This document shows positions 8,727 through 17,347 of a DNA stretch of 64,000 nucleotides, piece after piece (the first letter of the stretch is position 1; each line of letters opens with the position of its first letter). Below the pieces are notes generated by a model. The model did not search any database. It worked only from the letters and a program-made list of their open reading frames with translations, and was not told where the DNA came from. Origin of the DNA: Crocinitomicaceae bacterium (lineage in GTDB: Bacteria > Bacteroidota > Bacteroidia > Flavobacteriales_D > Crocinitomicaceae); contig JAQXBM010000022.1 in the NCBI GenBank assembly GCA_029252405.1, positions 248,001 through 312,000 of the forward strand, written 5' to 3'. A program made the translations under genes and the position numbers.

Positions 8727-11165
8727 ATGAAGAAGCTGGTGCATTCCGATCAAAATCGGAACATCATGAAATTGAAGCAGCTCATGCCATCACACCTTGC
8801 GTTGAAGGTGAGCATGATCCTTGCTTTGTTTGTATGCTTCACGCAATCTTCACAAGCCCAAATTCGAAAGTATCAAAAGGTGCAAAAGCTTGGTACGGGT
8901 ACCTATAATTTTCACGGTGAAGAAGAAGAACTCGAGGACTTAGATCTTGATAAAAACAAAGGTCATTACATCGTTTATTCAGATCGTTCGGAGAATAGCA
9001 CTTTTGGTGATGCATATGCGCAGAAGCGAAATCCAGCTCAGCCTTTCTTGAAGCCATTTTTCGTAATCAATGAAAAGAATGACTACGTCGAATTGGTTAC
9101 TTACGATCCAGCTTTGCTCGGGAAGCCTGACGGGATGGCCTCGATGTTTTACAGCGGAAAGTATACCTTTTCAGATTCGAAAAGTGCTGAGTATGTAGGG
9201 TGGATTCACAAAAACCGTCTCTTGCATTATTCTCAAGCTCAAACGAGCCATTTGAATTACCGTCCGGTAAGATATGTTCTTGGTATCAAGAAGCTTAACA
9301 CCTTATTTAACGTAGAGAAATTTGTTGTCGACAACGAAGTTAAATTGTTTTTGGATCCTGAGTTCAAGCGTGAATCTGATAAGAAACTGCAACTGAATCA
9401 AATCGTTTACCTCTTCAAAGAGAACGAGCGACAGACTTCAGTGTTGGTTTCGAACAAGAGTCAGATCAGTGATGCAGATTCTGCAGATCGAATCATGGGT
9501 TGGATTTCGAAAGACCTGATCAACTACATTGGACAGCATCAAGTATTCAGCACGGATAGTCTGGACAGTATCGTCTTTTATGAGCCGTATTATTTTAGTC
9601 AAAAGGGAGTGCTCAATCGCAAAGAGATAGCATCTTCAATCATATTTAATACTGAAAAGAACGTTGCCAAGGATGTTCGAAAAGAAGATACAGTTGACGT
9701 CATGGTGCCAACAAGTGTTTGGGATCACAGTTTGAACACACTTACGAATGTCGAAGGAGATGAATTACTCATTAGCAAAATCGAAGAAATCGAAAAGCAG
9801 AGCAAAGACATCAACTTCCATTTCATATTCGATAGTGGTGATGATGCCAAGCTGAAGCAAATCAAGCTCATGGCCTCGCTGCAAAGAATTTGGTTACTCT
9901 ATGCTGAAAACGAAGATTACTCAGAGTACAATTTTACCTTCAGCACAAGCTCGTATGGATCGAATGAGTTCTACTTATACAGACAAACGACATCTTTTCC
10001 CGAGTGGATCGAATACATCAACAAAGTTCTTCTAAGTGATCCGACGGCGTACAAAACAATGGTAAACGATATCGGTATTGAACGATGTTTCAACTTTGCA
10101 TTGGCATCTTCTGATACTATTGACTTTTCGACCAACATTATCATGGTTTCAGGAATGAAAGCATTCACACGAATGAGCGCAAGAACGAAATCGGATCTAA
10201 CGAAAAAACTGGCGCAAGCATCATCTCGATTGATCTTTTTCCAACTGGCGAATAGTTCAGAAGACGTCTACCAAGAATTTATTCTTCAGTCAAAGGATTT
10301 ATTAGGTAGAGTCGCGTTGGAGTATGCAGATTTCATTAAATCATTTACGGTTGATAATCACTTGGTGAAAGAGAAGAATATCTTTAAATCGATTCCGTCG
10401 GATGATAACTTGTACGTATTTGATTCTCCCGAGTCGAGTAACTACCAAGGAGGGATCGGTTTCTCCAAAATGAATTCAGAACTCGTTCCAACTTCTGTGG
10501 ACATGGTTCTTGACTCTGTGATTGCTCATACTTTGAAGACGAATAAGATCTATTTGCAGTCCTTGGACGAGTACAATAGTAAACTCGGATTCTTGAGAAG
10601 TAGACCGAGTAAATACATCGATAAAATCGTTGATCAAGATTCAACCTATCAAGATCAGATTACACTGCTTCCAAGAAATAGTCTAGATGAAAGTTTCAAC
10701 CGTTATGAGCAGGTTGTGGTGGGAGAGAATGAATTGGTTACGGCTTATTTGTTGAGTGAATCCGAATTGCAAATCCTCATTGATAATTACAAATCACTGG
10801 TTCCACTTTTCTCAGGTGAAGTGACCAACAAAGAGCGTAAATTCGTCTACGGTATTTACCAAGAGAACATTAAAAACTTGAATGAGCTCTTTTTGAACGA
10901 AGTTTTGAGCAGTAAAAGTACTGTGGCAGACTTAATGTTCATTAAATCTGGATTGCCAGTGGCCAATCAAGTATTGCACGACGTGAAAATTAAAAACGTG
11001 GTAAAAAGACGTAAGTTGAATCATGCCGAATTCCAGTCTTTATACCTGAACCTTCGAAAGAAAATCGATGAATTGGAAGTGATTTATGCTGATGATCAGG
11101 AAATGACCACGGATTACGATGCCACGACTCGATACTACTTTATACCCGTCGAAAAACTGTTTTAA
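8727..11165 (+). CDS. tssR: TssR, large periplasmic T6SS protein
   Basis: This is an ~812-residue exported protein. A GTG at 8703 is in frame, but ATG at 8727 or 8766 is more likely. The 8766 start gives a compact signal peptide (MKLKQLMPSHLALKVSMILA, ending at QSSQAQ). Two SH3-like segments with GWI turns (near residues 150 and 250) are followed by a VWA-like alpha/beta region starting around residue 360 (NFHFIFDSGDDAK, with a DSGDD metal-site-like motif). TssR is the largest component of the TssN-Q-O-P-R complex of Bacteroidota T6SS and is thought to sit in the periplasm. It is the last clearly known gene of the operon and lies 2 bp before the next. Confidence 0.8.
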   Translation: MKKLVHSDQNRNIMKLKQLMPSHLALKVSMILALFVCFTQSSQAQIRKYQKVQKLGTGTYNFHGEEEELEDLDLDKNKGHYIVYSDRSENSTFGDAYAQKRNPAQPFLKPFFVINEKNDYVELVTYDPALLGKPDGMASMFYSGKYTFSDSKSAEYVGWIHKNRLLHYSQAQTSHLNYRPVRYVLGIKKLNTLFNVEKFVVDNEVKLFLDPEFKRESDKKLQLNQIVYLFKENERQTSVLVSNKSQISDADSADRIMGWISKDLINYIGQHQVFSTDSLDSIVFYEPYYFSQKGVLNRKEIASSIIFNTEKNVAKDVRKEDTVDVMVPTSVWDHSLNTLTNVEGDELLISKIEEIEKQSKDINFHFIFDSGDDAKLKQIKLMASLQRIWLLYAENEDYSEYNFTFSTSSYGSNEFYLYRQTTSFPEWIEYINKVLLSDPTAYKTMVNDIGIERCFNFALASSDTIDFSTNIIMVSGMKAFTRMSARTKSDLTKKLAQASSRLIFFQLANSSEDVYQEFILQSKDLLGRVALEYADFIKSFTVDNHLVKEKNIFKSIPSDDNLYVFDSPESSNYQGGIGFSKMNSELVPTSVDMVLDSVIAHTLKTNKIYLQSLDEYNSKLGFLRSRPSKYIDKIVDQDSTYQDQITLLPRNSLDESFNRYEQVVVGENELVTAYLLSESELQILIDNYKSLVPLFSGEVTNKERKFVYGIYQENIKNLNELFLNEVLSSKSTVADLMFIKSGLPVANQVLHDVKIKNVVKRRKLNHAEFQSLYLNLRKKIDELEVIYADDQEMTTDYDATTRYYFIPVEKLF

Positions 11166-11167
11166 CA

Positions 11168-12343
11168 ATGTCTGAAAATAAGACATCCACTCCCGAACAA
11201 ATCCCGTTACATGAGGTTGTCCTCAAAGTAATGTACGAGGCAAATAAAGAAAGACCAGCCGATTTAACGATTGCTGAAGTTTACCAAAAGATTTACGACA
11301 ATTCGATTAGCGAAATCAATGTTTCGGACGTATTGAATTGGCTCGTAGCTCAAAAACAAGTTGAACGCGTCTCTGGAAAATACACACTTGATCGATACTC
11401 ATTCCTGGAAGAAAGAGCCAAGGATCGAGGGACGAACAAGAAAAAGAAATCGAAGAAAGAAGAGGAAACCCCTTTGCACGAAATCATTCTTAATTTGATG
11501 TATGAATCAAATCAAGAAGAACCGGCTAAGCTTACCCTGGATGATGTTTTTTGGAAGGTCTCGGACCCAAAAGTGCAGAAAAGCCTTGTTGGAGATGTCT
11601 TAAAGTGGTTATTAAACCAAGGTCGAATAGAATACCTTGCTGGAAAGTACTCGCTGGATCAGATTGAGTTTCAAGATCAAAAGAAGGTCAGCGAAAAGCT
11701 GGCTCCTAAGAAAAAGGTCGCGAAAAAACCGAAAGAGAAAGCACCTGAGAAGAAGACTCCGGAGAAGAAACCAAAAATCATATTGCCACCAGCTTCCCCA
11801 GAGGAAATAGCTGAGCGGAAACAACCAAAGCCAAAAGTTAAGCCGAAAGAAAAAACTGTCGAGAGTCCATCACCTCGTCCAACGACTAAAGTACCACGTC
11901 CAACTCCTAAGAAAGTTGAAGAGGTCAAAGAGCCTGTTGTAGAAGTTACTTCTCAACCAAAATGGAGAATGCCGCTTGTTGTAGCTGCCGTAATCTGCGT
12001 GATCTATACATTCTATCTGCTCTTTGCATTAAACGGATCGATTTCAACTTCAGAAAGTACATCTTCAGAGCAAGTTCAAAGTGAATTGACTTCGGTCAAG
12101 GCTAAATTGAACGAATTATCTGATGGGCAATCCTTGGATAAGGAAGACATCGCTTTTTTGAATGAAAAGATGGCCTCTCTTGAAGAGTTGTTATTGAACA
12201 AATCTGAGGGCTCAAAAGACGATTCAAACAAGCGCTCAAGAAGTCTTGTGACACGACTGATAATGGCCCTTTGTTTATCGTTTATTCTCCTGTTTTCCCT
12301 CCTCTTTGGTGCTAGTAGTAAGGGTGTTAGCCCTAAATCATAG
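11168..12343 (+). CDS. T6SS-linked membrane protein with duplicated helical repeat
   Basis: I do not recognise this 391-residue protein. Two copies of a ~70-residue unit are visible. Copy 1 (about 12-80) starts PLHEVVLKVMYEANKE and ends GKYTLDRYSF. Copy 2 (about 100-170) starts PLHEIILNLMYESNQE and ends GKYSLDQIEF. Each looks like a small winged-helix fold (three helices, then a beta hairpin). A Lys/Pro-rich linker (about 170-265), a transmembrane helix (about 268-290), a coiled coil (about 300-345) and a second hydrophobic helix (about 362-380) follow. It starts 2 bp after tssR and is the last gene of the operon. It could tether the cytosolic baseplate to the membrane or sense something. No function is known to me. 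Confidence 0.7.
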   Translation: MSENKTSTPEQIPLHEVVLKVMYEANKERPADLTIAEVYQKIYDNSISEINVSDVLNWLVAQKQVERVSGKYTLDRYSFLEERAKDRGTNKKKKSKKEEETPLHEIILNLMYESNQEEPAKLTLDDVFWKVSDPKVQKSLVGDVLKWLLNQGRIEYLAGKYSLDQIEFQDQKKVSEKLAPKKKVAKKPKEKAPEKKTPEKKPKIILPPASPEEIAERKQPKPKVKPKEKTVESPSPRPTTKVPRPTPKKVEEVKEPVVEVTSQPKWRMPLVVAAVICVIYTFYLLFALNGSISTSESTSSEQVQSELTSVKAKLNELSDGQSLDKEDIAFLNEKMASLEELLLNKSEGSKDDSNKRSRSLVTRLIMALCLSFILLFSLLFGASSKGVSPKS

Positions 12344-12370
12344 TAAAACCGCATTTTTTCCTGATAAAAC

Positions 12371-12400
12371 TTGTTTTTTAAGAAACGAATATATACTTTG
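12371..12400 (+). promoter_or_regulatory. Candidate Bacteroidota promoter for tssD
   Basis: TTG at 12371-12373 and an ATACTTTG box at 12393-12400 are spaced roughly as the -33 and -7 elements of Bacteroidota sigma-A promoters. The -7 box departs from TAnnTTTG in its first two bases. It lies in the 290-bp gap between the structural operon and tssD, about 230 bp before the tssD start. That would give a long 5' leader. The rest of the gap is AT-rich and shows no gene. Confidence 0.35.
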
Positions 12401-12633
12401 GTCGACATGAAGTAATACTTAGCCACTTACCTAAGTTTTATTTTGTTCGCCATATTACACTATTAATATTGACAGCTTATTAGGATAGTTGTGTTGTGTA
12501 GAATCCTAAGCGACGAATAAAAACAATTGTAGTGACCAACTGTGTATACATTATACTAGTTCGTAAAAACAGTTAAAAAAAGAGTGTAAAACTTCGTTTT
12601 ATTTATTATTAATTTTTTAAAAAAACAAAGATC

Positions 12634-13041
12634 ATGGGATCATTTAAAGCAAAGGTATCGTTAAACGGTAGCGACAAAAAGTACGATGTAATTTACACAA
12701 GTACTAAATTCTTCAGAAAAGTAGGGCCAAAAGGAAAGCCAACTACACGTGTTCAAGGTGGATTCATTGAGTTCCGTGTTGAGGCGGAAGCAGGAGTAGA
12801 AATTCTTGACGCTATGATTACTAGCGAGCACAAGATGATCAGCTTGCAGTTGGATTACATCCAAACAGAAGACTCTTCAATCATGAGAACAACAACAGGT
12901 GAAGCTGGTTACATCACTGAGTATAGAGAGATGTTGGATACTACTGATGATAAACAAGCACAAGTTTACTTTGGTTGTCATTTCACAATTCTTAACGTAG
13001 GAGCGGTAACGCATACGAACGAATGGGTAATGAACTCTTAG
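12634..13041 (+). CDS. tssD: TssD (Hcp-like) tube protein, Bacteroidota type
   Basis: This 135-residue beta-rich protein starts MGSFKAKVSLNGSDKKYDVI. That start is typical of Bacteroidota TssD, the ring-forming subunit of the inner T6SS tube and a chaperone for cargo. It has no signal peptide and ends in the surface strand HTNEWVMNS. Length fits the family (about 130). It is separated from the structural operon by 290 bp and from vgrG by 606 bp and has its own terminator. It is therefore a monocistronic unit, consistent with the high stoichiometry needed for the tube. Confidence is high. Confidence 0.9.
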   Translation: MGSFKAKVSLNGSDKKYDVIYTSTKFFRKVGPKGKPTTRVQGGFIEFRVEAEAGVEILDAMITSEHKMISLQLDYIQTEDSSIMRTTTGEAGYITEYREMLDTTDDKQAQVYFGCHFTILNVGAVTHTNEWVMNS

Positions 13042-13054
13042 TAACAAGCATATT

Positions 13055-13091
13055 AAAAGAGGAGTCCTTCGATGGGATTCCTCTTTTTTTT
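13055..13091 (+). terminator. Intrinsic terminator after tssD
   Basis: AAAAGAGGA pairs with TCCTCTTTT around a TTCGAT loop region, and a run of T residues follows. It lies 14 bp after the tssD stop and sets tssD apart from vgrG. Confidence 0.8.
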
Positions 13092-13647
13092 AACAATCTT
13101 CCTGAAAGCGTTACTGTTACTGAATGCTAGATGCAACATGTTTTGCATTCTTACCTGTCGTCCTTCTCTCAAAAAAAAAACACACCTTCGTTCGGATGAA
13201 CGGATGGACTAACAAGAACATAACATCGATTCTTGAAGAATTGATGGTTCGATGAAGAAATTATAGAGGTTTTGTGCATCCAGTGGTGTCAAAACTCTAA
13301 CCGAGAAATCATAGGTCGAATTTGGAGAATTCATAAGAAACGTCTACATTTAAAAGGATGTTAACCTGACCGATTACATTTCATAGTAAATCATCTGGCT
13401 TGGATTTTTTGCCAAGGTGAGTCTTTTAAATTTAATTGGTTCCGTCGACATTAGATGTACGCGGATAGAAGCCTTACAGTTTTAGTAACTTGAAAGAAGA
13501 TTTCCTGAGGAGTAATAGGTGATTTTTCACTTAGCACTGCCCCAGGCACATTAGGTACTTACATACGATGCTAAGTCTTCTCTATCGACAATTGATGATT
13601 ATAAAGTATCGGTATTCACAAATTTAGACACCTGAAATAAAGAAATT
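13092..13647. other. 556-bp gap before vgrG without a recognisable gene
   Basis: No plausible coding frame is visible on either strand. The stretch is longer than usual for this compact locus and must carry the promoter of the vgrG-TPR-PAAR-rhs unit, but I see no clean TAnnTTTG box. A non-coding RNA or long leader is possible but not supported by any structure I can define by eye. Confidence 0.5.
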
Positions 13648-15399
13648 ATGGCAGAGAGTAAAACAATAGTCAGCATTGATGGAAAGAACTTAGATAGTTT
13701 CGAAACTGTCCACCTAACCCAAGGCATTAACGATCACCATCATTTTCAAGTTCTAGTGGACATGGAAGTTGTTGAGAACTATGGTGCACATACAATCGAT
13801 GCGTCAAAGGATTGGTTGGGTAAACCAATTGTAATCGCTTTTGGTGAAGGGGAATTCTTAGGAACGATTATCAATGTTCAGTTGAATCACTCTAGTGGTT
13901 TTAATGGTCATATTCTGATCAGTGGCTATTCGAAAACAATCCTTTTAGAAGGAGGACCACATGTTCAGAGCTGGCTCGAAAAAGATCTCTCAGCGATCGT
14001 AAAAGATGTTTGTGGAGCTGCAGGAGTAGATGTTGCGGCAAAACCTGCATTTACGAAACCCTTCGAATATCAAGCTCAATACAGAGAAACACATTTCCAA
14101 TTCTTACAAAGATTGGCGAAGCAGCACAACGAATGGTTTTACTACGATGGATCTAAAATAATCTTCGGAAAACCAAGCGCTGGAACTCCAATTGATGTTG
14201 AATACGGTGCCGATATGGATTCAATGAGTATTTCCATTGAAGCAATCCCAAGTAAACAAAATCACTTTACTTACAATCCACTTGAGGATAAGAAGGAAGA
14301 ATCTAAAACAAAAGATACAGTTGCTGGGTTCAATGAACTCGGTGAATTCGCGTTCAATAAGTCGAAAGAATTGTTCGGAATTGTTCCAAATGGATATTCA
14401 GCTGCTCGTGTGAAAGACAAATCTCAAATTGACGCGGTTATTAAGAATGCTCAAGGAAGTGCAGTAGCGAAAAGCAATGTGCTTAGAGGTTCTTCGACTA
14501 AATTGGGATTAACGGTTGGTTCAGTAATTAAAGTTACTGCAGCACATTTCGTAAACGATAAAACGGAAGAAAATAACCACGGAGAATTCATTATTACGAG
14601 CATTAGTCACTCTGCAACAGGAATAAACGGATATTCAAATCACTTTGAAGCGATTTCTTCAGGTGTTGAGTTCTTGCCTTCCCCAGATGTGGAAATGCCT
14701 TTGGCAGAATCGCAACTTGCGACGGTACTATCTAATGAAGATCCTAAGAAAAAAGGGCGCGTTGAAGTACAATTTCAATGGCAAAGTGGTGACATGAAAA
14801 CGGCATGGATTCGTGTAATGTCTCCAGATGCAGGTAAAAGTGATCTCGTAGGAACAAATCGCGGATTTGTGTTTATCCCAGAAGAGGATGACCAAGTGAT
14901 GATCGGATTCAGATACAATGATCCAAACCGACCATTTGTTATGGGTAGCATGTTCAGTGGAACAACTGGAGCAGGAGGAAGCGATGCCAACAAAATGAAG
15001 AGCATCACAACCCGAAGTGGAGCAACAATCAATATTGACGATGACGAAGGTGATGGAAAAATCACAATCAGCGATCCAAGTGGAAACACAATCACGCTAA
15101 ACGGTGATGAAACAATTACGATCTCGGCACCATCGACTATAACAATGAACTCGAAAGAAATCAACTTGAATGCGGAAGATAAAATCGTAATGAAAGGTGA
15201 TAACAACATCGAGATGCACTCGAAAGATATTTTGGCCAAGTCTGACACGAAATTTGAAGTTTCCAGTGGAGATAAAATCATCGAAGGTTCTATGACGAAA
15301 GAAGAATCGCACATGAAATATGCCTTAGATGCGAAAGATGTTGCGATCAACGGAACGATTAAGACAGACGTGAAAGGTGGAATGGTAAATCTAAACTAG
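13648..15399 (+). CDS. tssI: VgrG (TssI) T6SS spike protein
   Basis: This 583-residue protein shows the gp27-like base (about residues 1-330), including the family segment YRETHFQFLQRLAKQHNEWF (about 149-168). The gp5-like OB fold follows (about 345-450, with KKKGRVEVQFQW and GFVFIPEEDDQVMIGFRY). The C-terminal beta-helix needle (about 475-583) is built of repeats such as ITISDPSGN, ITLNGDET and ITISAPSTITM. VgrG trimers cap the TssD tube and carry PAAR proteins and effectors on their tip. No extra effector domain is fused at the C-terminus, so cargo must dock through the downstream TPR, PAAR and Rhs proteins. The gene starts a four-gene unit and lies 3 bp from the TPR gene. Confidence 0.93.
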   Translation: MAESKTIVSIDGKNLDSFETVHLTQGINDHHHFQVLVDMEVVENYGAHTIDASKDWLGKPIVIAFGEGEFLGTIINVQLNHSSGFNGHILISGYSKTILLEGGPHVQSWLEKDLSAIVKDVCGAAGVDVAAKPAFTKPFEYQAQYRETHFQFLQRLAKQHNEWFYYDGSKIIFGKPSAGTPIDVEYGADMDSMSISIEAIPSKQNHFTYNPLEDKKEESKTKDTVAGFNELGEFAFNKSKELFGIVPNGYSAARVKDKSQIDAVIKNAQGSAVAKSNVLRGSSTKLGLTVGSVIKVTAAHFVNDKTEENNHGEFIITSISHSATGINGYSNHFEAISSGVEFLPSPDVEMPLAESQLATVLSNEDPKKKGRVEVQFQWQSGDMKTAWIRVMSPDAGKSDLVGTNRGFVFIPEEDDQVMIGFRYNDPNRPFVMGSMFSGTTGAGGSDANKMKSITTRSGATINIDDDEGDGKITISDPSGNTITLNGDETITISAPSTITMNSKEINLNAEDKIVMKGDNNIEMHSKDILAKSDTKFEVSSGDKIIEGSMTKEESHMKYALDAKDVAINGTIKTDVKGGMVNLN

Positions 15400-15402
15400 A
15401 AA

Positions 15403-16725
15403 ATGGGAACTTTCAAAGATGAAAATCCAATCACATACCGTATTGAACAAATGCGTAAAAAATGGGTGGAGACCGTTTGTGATCCCACTCAACTTGTGCG
15501 TTGGGTCTTATTGAAAGATGAAGTTAGAATGTTCAAAGCATTCAGCATGCTCGAAGCATCTGAACATGGACAAATCTCAGATTTATTTCTAAATTTTGAT
15601 GTGTCATTTGGGACCGAAGATCAATACGGACGCGATCTTTTAGAAAGCTGGTTACTGATTTGGGACAGCGAAGATGCACGAAAAGAAGTCGAACATGCAG
15701 ACGTAATTCCTGATTGGGATGCTGCTCCATATAGAAACCCTGCTCTGAAAGACAGTGAAAAAACTTTTTTAGCAGCAATGTCGTCTTTTGCAACAAGTAT
15801 AGACCCTGAGCAGCAGCTCGTTTTGGGTGTCATGCCAGCTGATTATCATACAGATTCTGGATTCACGGACTGGGTGCTCAAGTGCCTAGAAATTATGCCG
15901 GAGAACCTCAAGTTCATGGTGTATGACTTACATGATCGACCAACGTTCCATAAAGTACCAATGGATTTCAAGGTTTCAACCTTAGTTGCAAACTTGGACA
16001 TGGCCGAAGCGACACGAGAAATTGTGCGTCAAGGAGATTTGAATGATCCTGCAGTAGGTGTGAACCTCTGCGTTCTTAATATTTCAGAGGCTGCAAACAA
16101 CGGAGATGAAGATGAAATTCATCACTGGGGAAAGGAAGGTGTTGAAATAGCCGAGAAAACGGGACTAAAAAGTATCGTTGCAACTGTGTACTTAGCTTAT
16201 GGAAGTGGTTTTTATCAGCTGAAAAAGTTCAAAGAAGCACTGCGTTTGTATGAAGCAGCTGAAGAACAAGCAATTTCTGGACTGGAAAACGGAGATATCG
16301 CCGTTCCGGCAGTGTTGCTTCAATGTTACAACTTTCAGGCAGCGACTTATTTATACAAGAAAAAGTATGAGGAAGCGAGAGAATATTTCCTGAAGGCAAG
16401 TGAAGAATCTCTCAAGCAGAAAAACATGGCAATGTACATGGAAGCGCAGCGACAAGCGTCTGTGATGTCAGAAAAAATGTACGATACGGAAAAAGCATAT
16501 TCACTTATTGCTGACACGTACGAAATGTGCAAGCCATATGATAAATTGATTTTGAAGTTTACTTCAATGCTACTCATCTGTTTAAGATATCATGAGTTCG
16601 CTTATGACCAGAAAAACAGAGAGCTTGTGGCCGAAATAGATGAATTCGCAACTGGTATTTGGGGCGAACAATGGAAAGACATTTCAGAGAAGGAAGTGTA
16701 CGAAAACATATTAACCGAAGAATGA
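15403..16725 (+). CDS. TPR-repeat protein between vgrG and PAAR, possible effector-loading adaptor
   Basis: This 440-residue soluble protein has no signal peptide. The N-terminal ~190 residues are unfamiliar. From about residue 215 to 400 it is made of helical TPR-like pairs, for example AYGSGFYQLKKFKEALRLYE and NFQAATYLYKKKYEEAREYF. It starts 3 bp after vgrG and ends 7 bp before the PAAR gene. In other T6SS loci this slot is held by effector chaperones and adaptors (Eag/DUF1795, Tap/DUF4123, DUF2169). None of their signatures is visible here. The likely job is docking Rhs or PAAR onto VgrG, but this rests on position alone. Confidence 0.65.
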   Translation: MGTFKDENPITYRIEQMRKKWVETVCDPTQLVRWVLLKDEVRMFKAFSMLEASEHGQISDLFLNFDVSFGTEDQYGRDLLESWLLIWDSEDARKEVEHADVIPDWDAAPYRNPALKDSEKTFLAAMSSFATSIDPEQQLVLGVMPADYHTDSGFTDWVLKCLEIMPENLKFMVYDLHDRPTFHKVPMDFKVSTLVANLDMAEATREIVRQGDLNDPAVGVNLCVLNISEAANNGDEDEIHHWGKEGVEIAEKTGLKSIVATVYLAYGSGFYQLKKFKEALRLYEAAEEQAISGLENGDIAVPAVLLQCYNFQAATYLYKKKYEEAREYFLKASEESLKQKNMAMYMEAQRQASVMSEKMYDTEKAYSLIADTYEMCKPYDKLILKFTSMLLICLRYHEFAYDQKNRELVAEIDEFATGIWGEQWKDISEKEVYENILTEE

Positions 16726-16732
16726 CAGAACT

Positions 16733-17308
16733 ATGCTAGCATCGAAACATTTAAATTTGACCATGGGAGTCGACATTCACATGGTTACTATTCCGCCATC
16801 TCCAGCACCAGTGCCATTGCCGCACCCGTTTGTTGGAACAATTATGGATCCATTCGATTACCTTCCAATGTTGGGAACAATGGTTCATATCAATAATCAG
16901 AAAAGGGCGAATGCAGGAACGACATCACTTCTCGGAACAGTAAAACATATTCCTATGGGCGCTGGATTCCATCCAGGTTTCATGCCCATGATTGCGCATG
17001 AAGGGTTTCATTTCTTTGGAAGTTTGACAGTGAAAACTGAAGGGACGTTCACAAGTGCTGCAGCCTTCAATCTGATGACTTGTAGTTGTATCGGTATGCC
17101 ATTAGGCTCTGCTGAGAAGTATTTACCAACGACAACGTCAATTCCTATTCCAATGGGAATGCCTGTTATGGTAGGGGGACCACAAGTTCCTGATGTAGCA
17201 GGAGTAGTCATGAAATTTTTCATGATGAAGGGGATGAAGTTCCTCTTGAAAAAAGCTGGAAAGCTCTTCAAGAAGGCCAAATCCCTGTTTAAGAAGGGAT
17301 GTTGCTAG
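16733..17308 (+). CDS. PAAR-like spike-tip protein, stand-alone
   Basis: This 191-residue protein starts with MGVDIHMVTIPP and PLPHPFVGTIMDP. It then has Gly/Pro/Met-rich stretches with paired His and Cys (HIPMGAGFHP, LMTCSCIGMP). This is the PAAR-like fold normally found at the N-terminus of T6SS Rhs effectors, where it caps the VgrG needle. The last ~40 residues form an amphipathic, Lys/Phe-rich helix with a terminal CC. A TAG stop and 39 bp separate it from rhs, and a second in-frame stop lies in that gap. The usual PAAR-Rhs fusion is therefore split here into two proteins. The C-terminal helix may bind the Rhs shell. Confidence 0.82.
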   Translation: MLASKHLNLTMGVDIHMVTIPPSPAPVPLPHPFVGTIMDPFDYLPMLGTMVHINNQKRANAGTTSLLGTVKHIPMGAGFHPGFMPMIAHEGFHFFGSLTVKTEGTFTSAAAFNLMTCSCIGMPLGSAEKYLPTTTSIPIPMGMPVMVGGPQVPDVAGVVMKFFMMKGMKFLLKKAGKLFKKAKSLFKKGCC

Positions 17309-17347
17309 GAGCGACATTGAGTTTTTTATTGAACCAAAACTACTATT

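Noticed and set aside
14775-15350. 191-codon minus-strand frame inside vgrG
   Set aside because: The Ile/Ser/Pro-rich composition is typical of an antisense shadow of a beta-helix repeat region. vgrG is certain on the plus strand.
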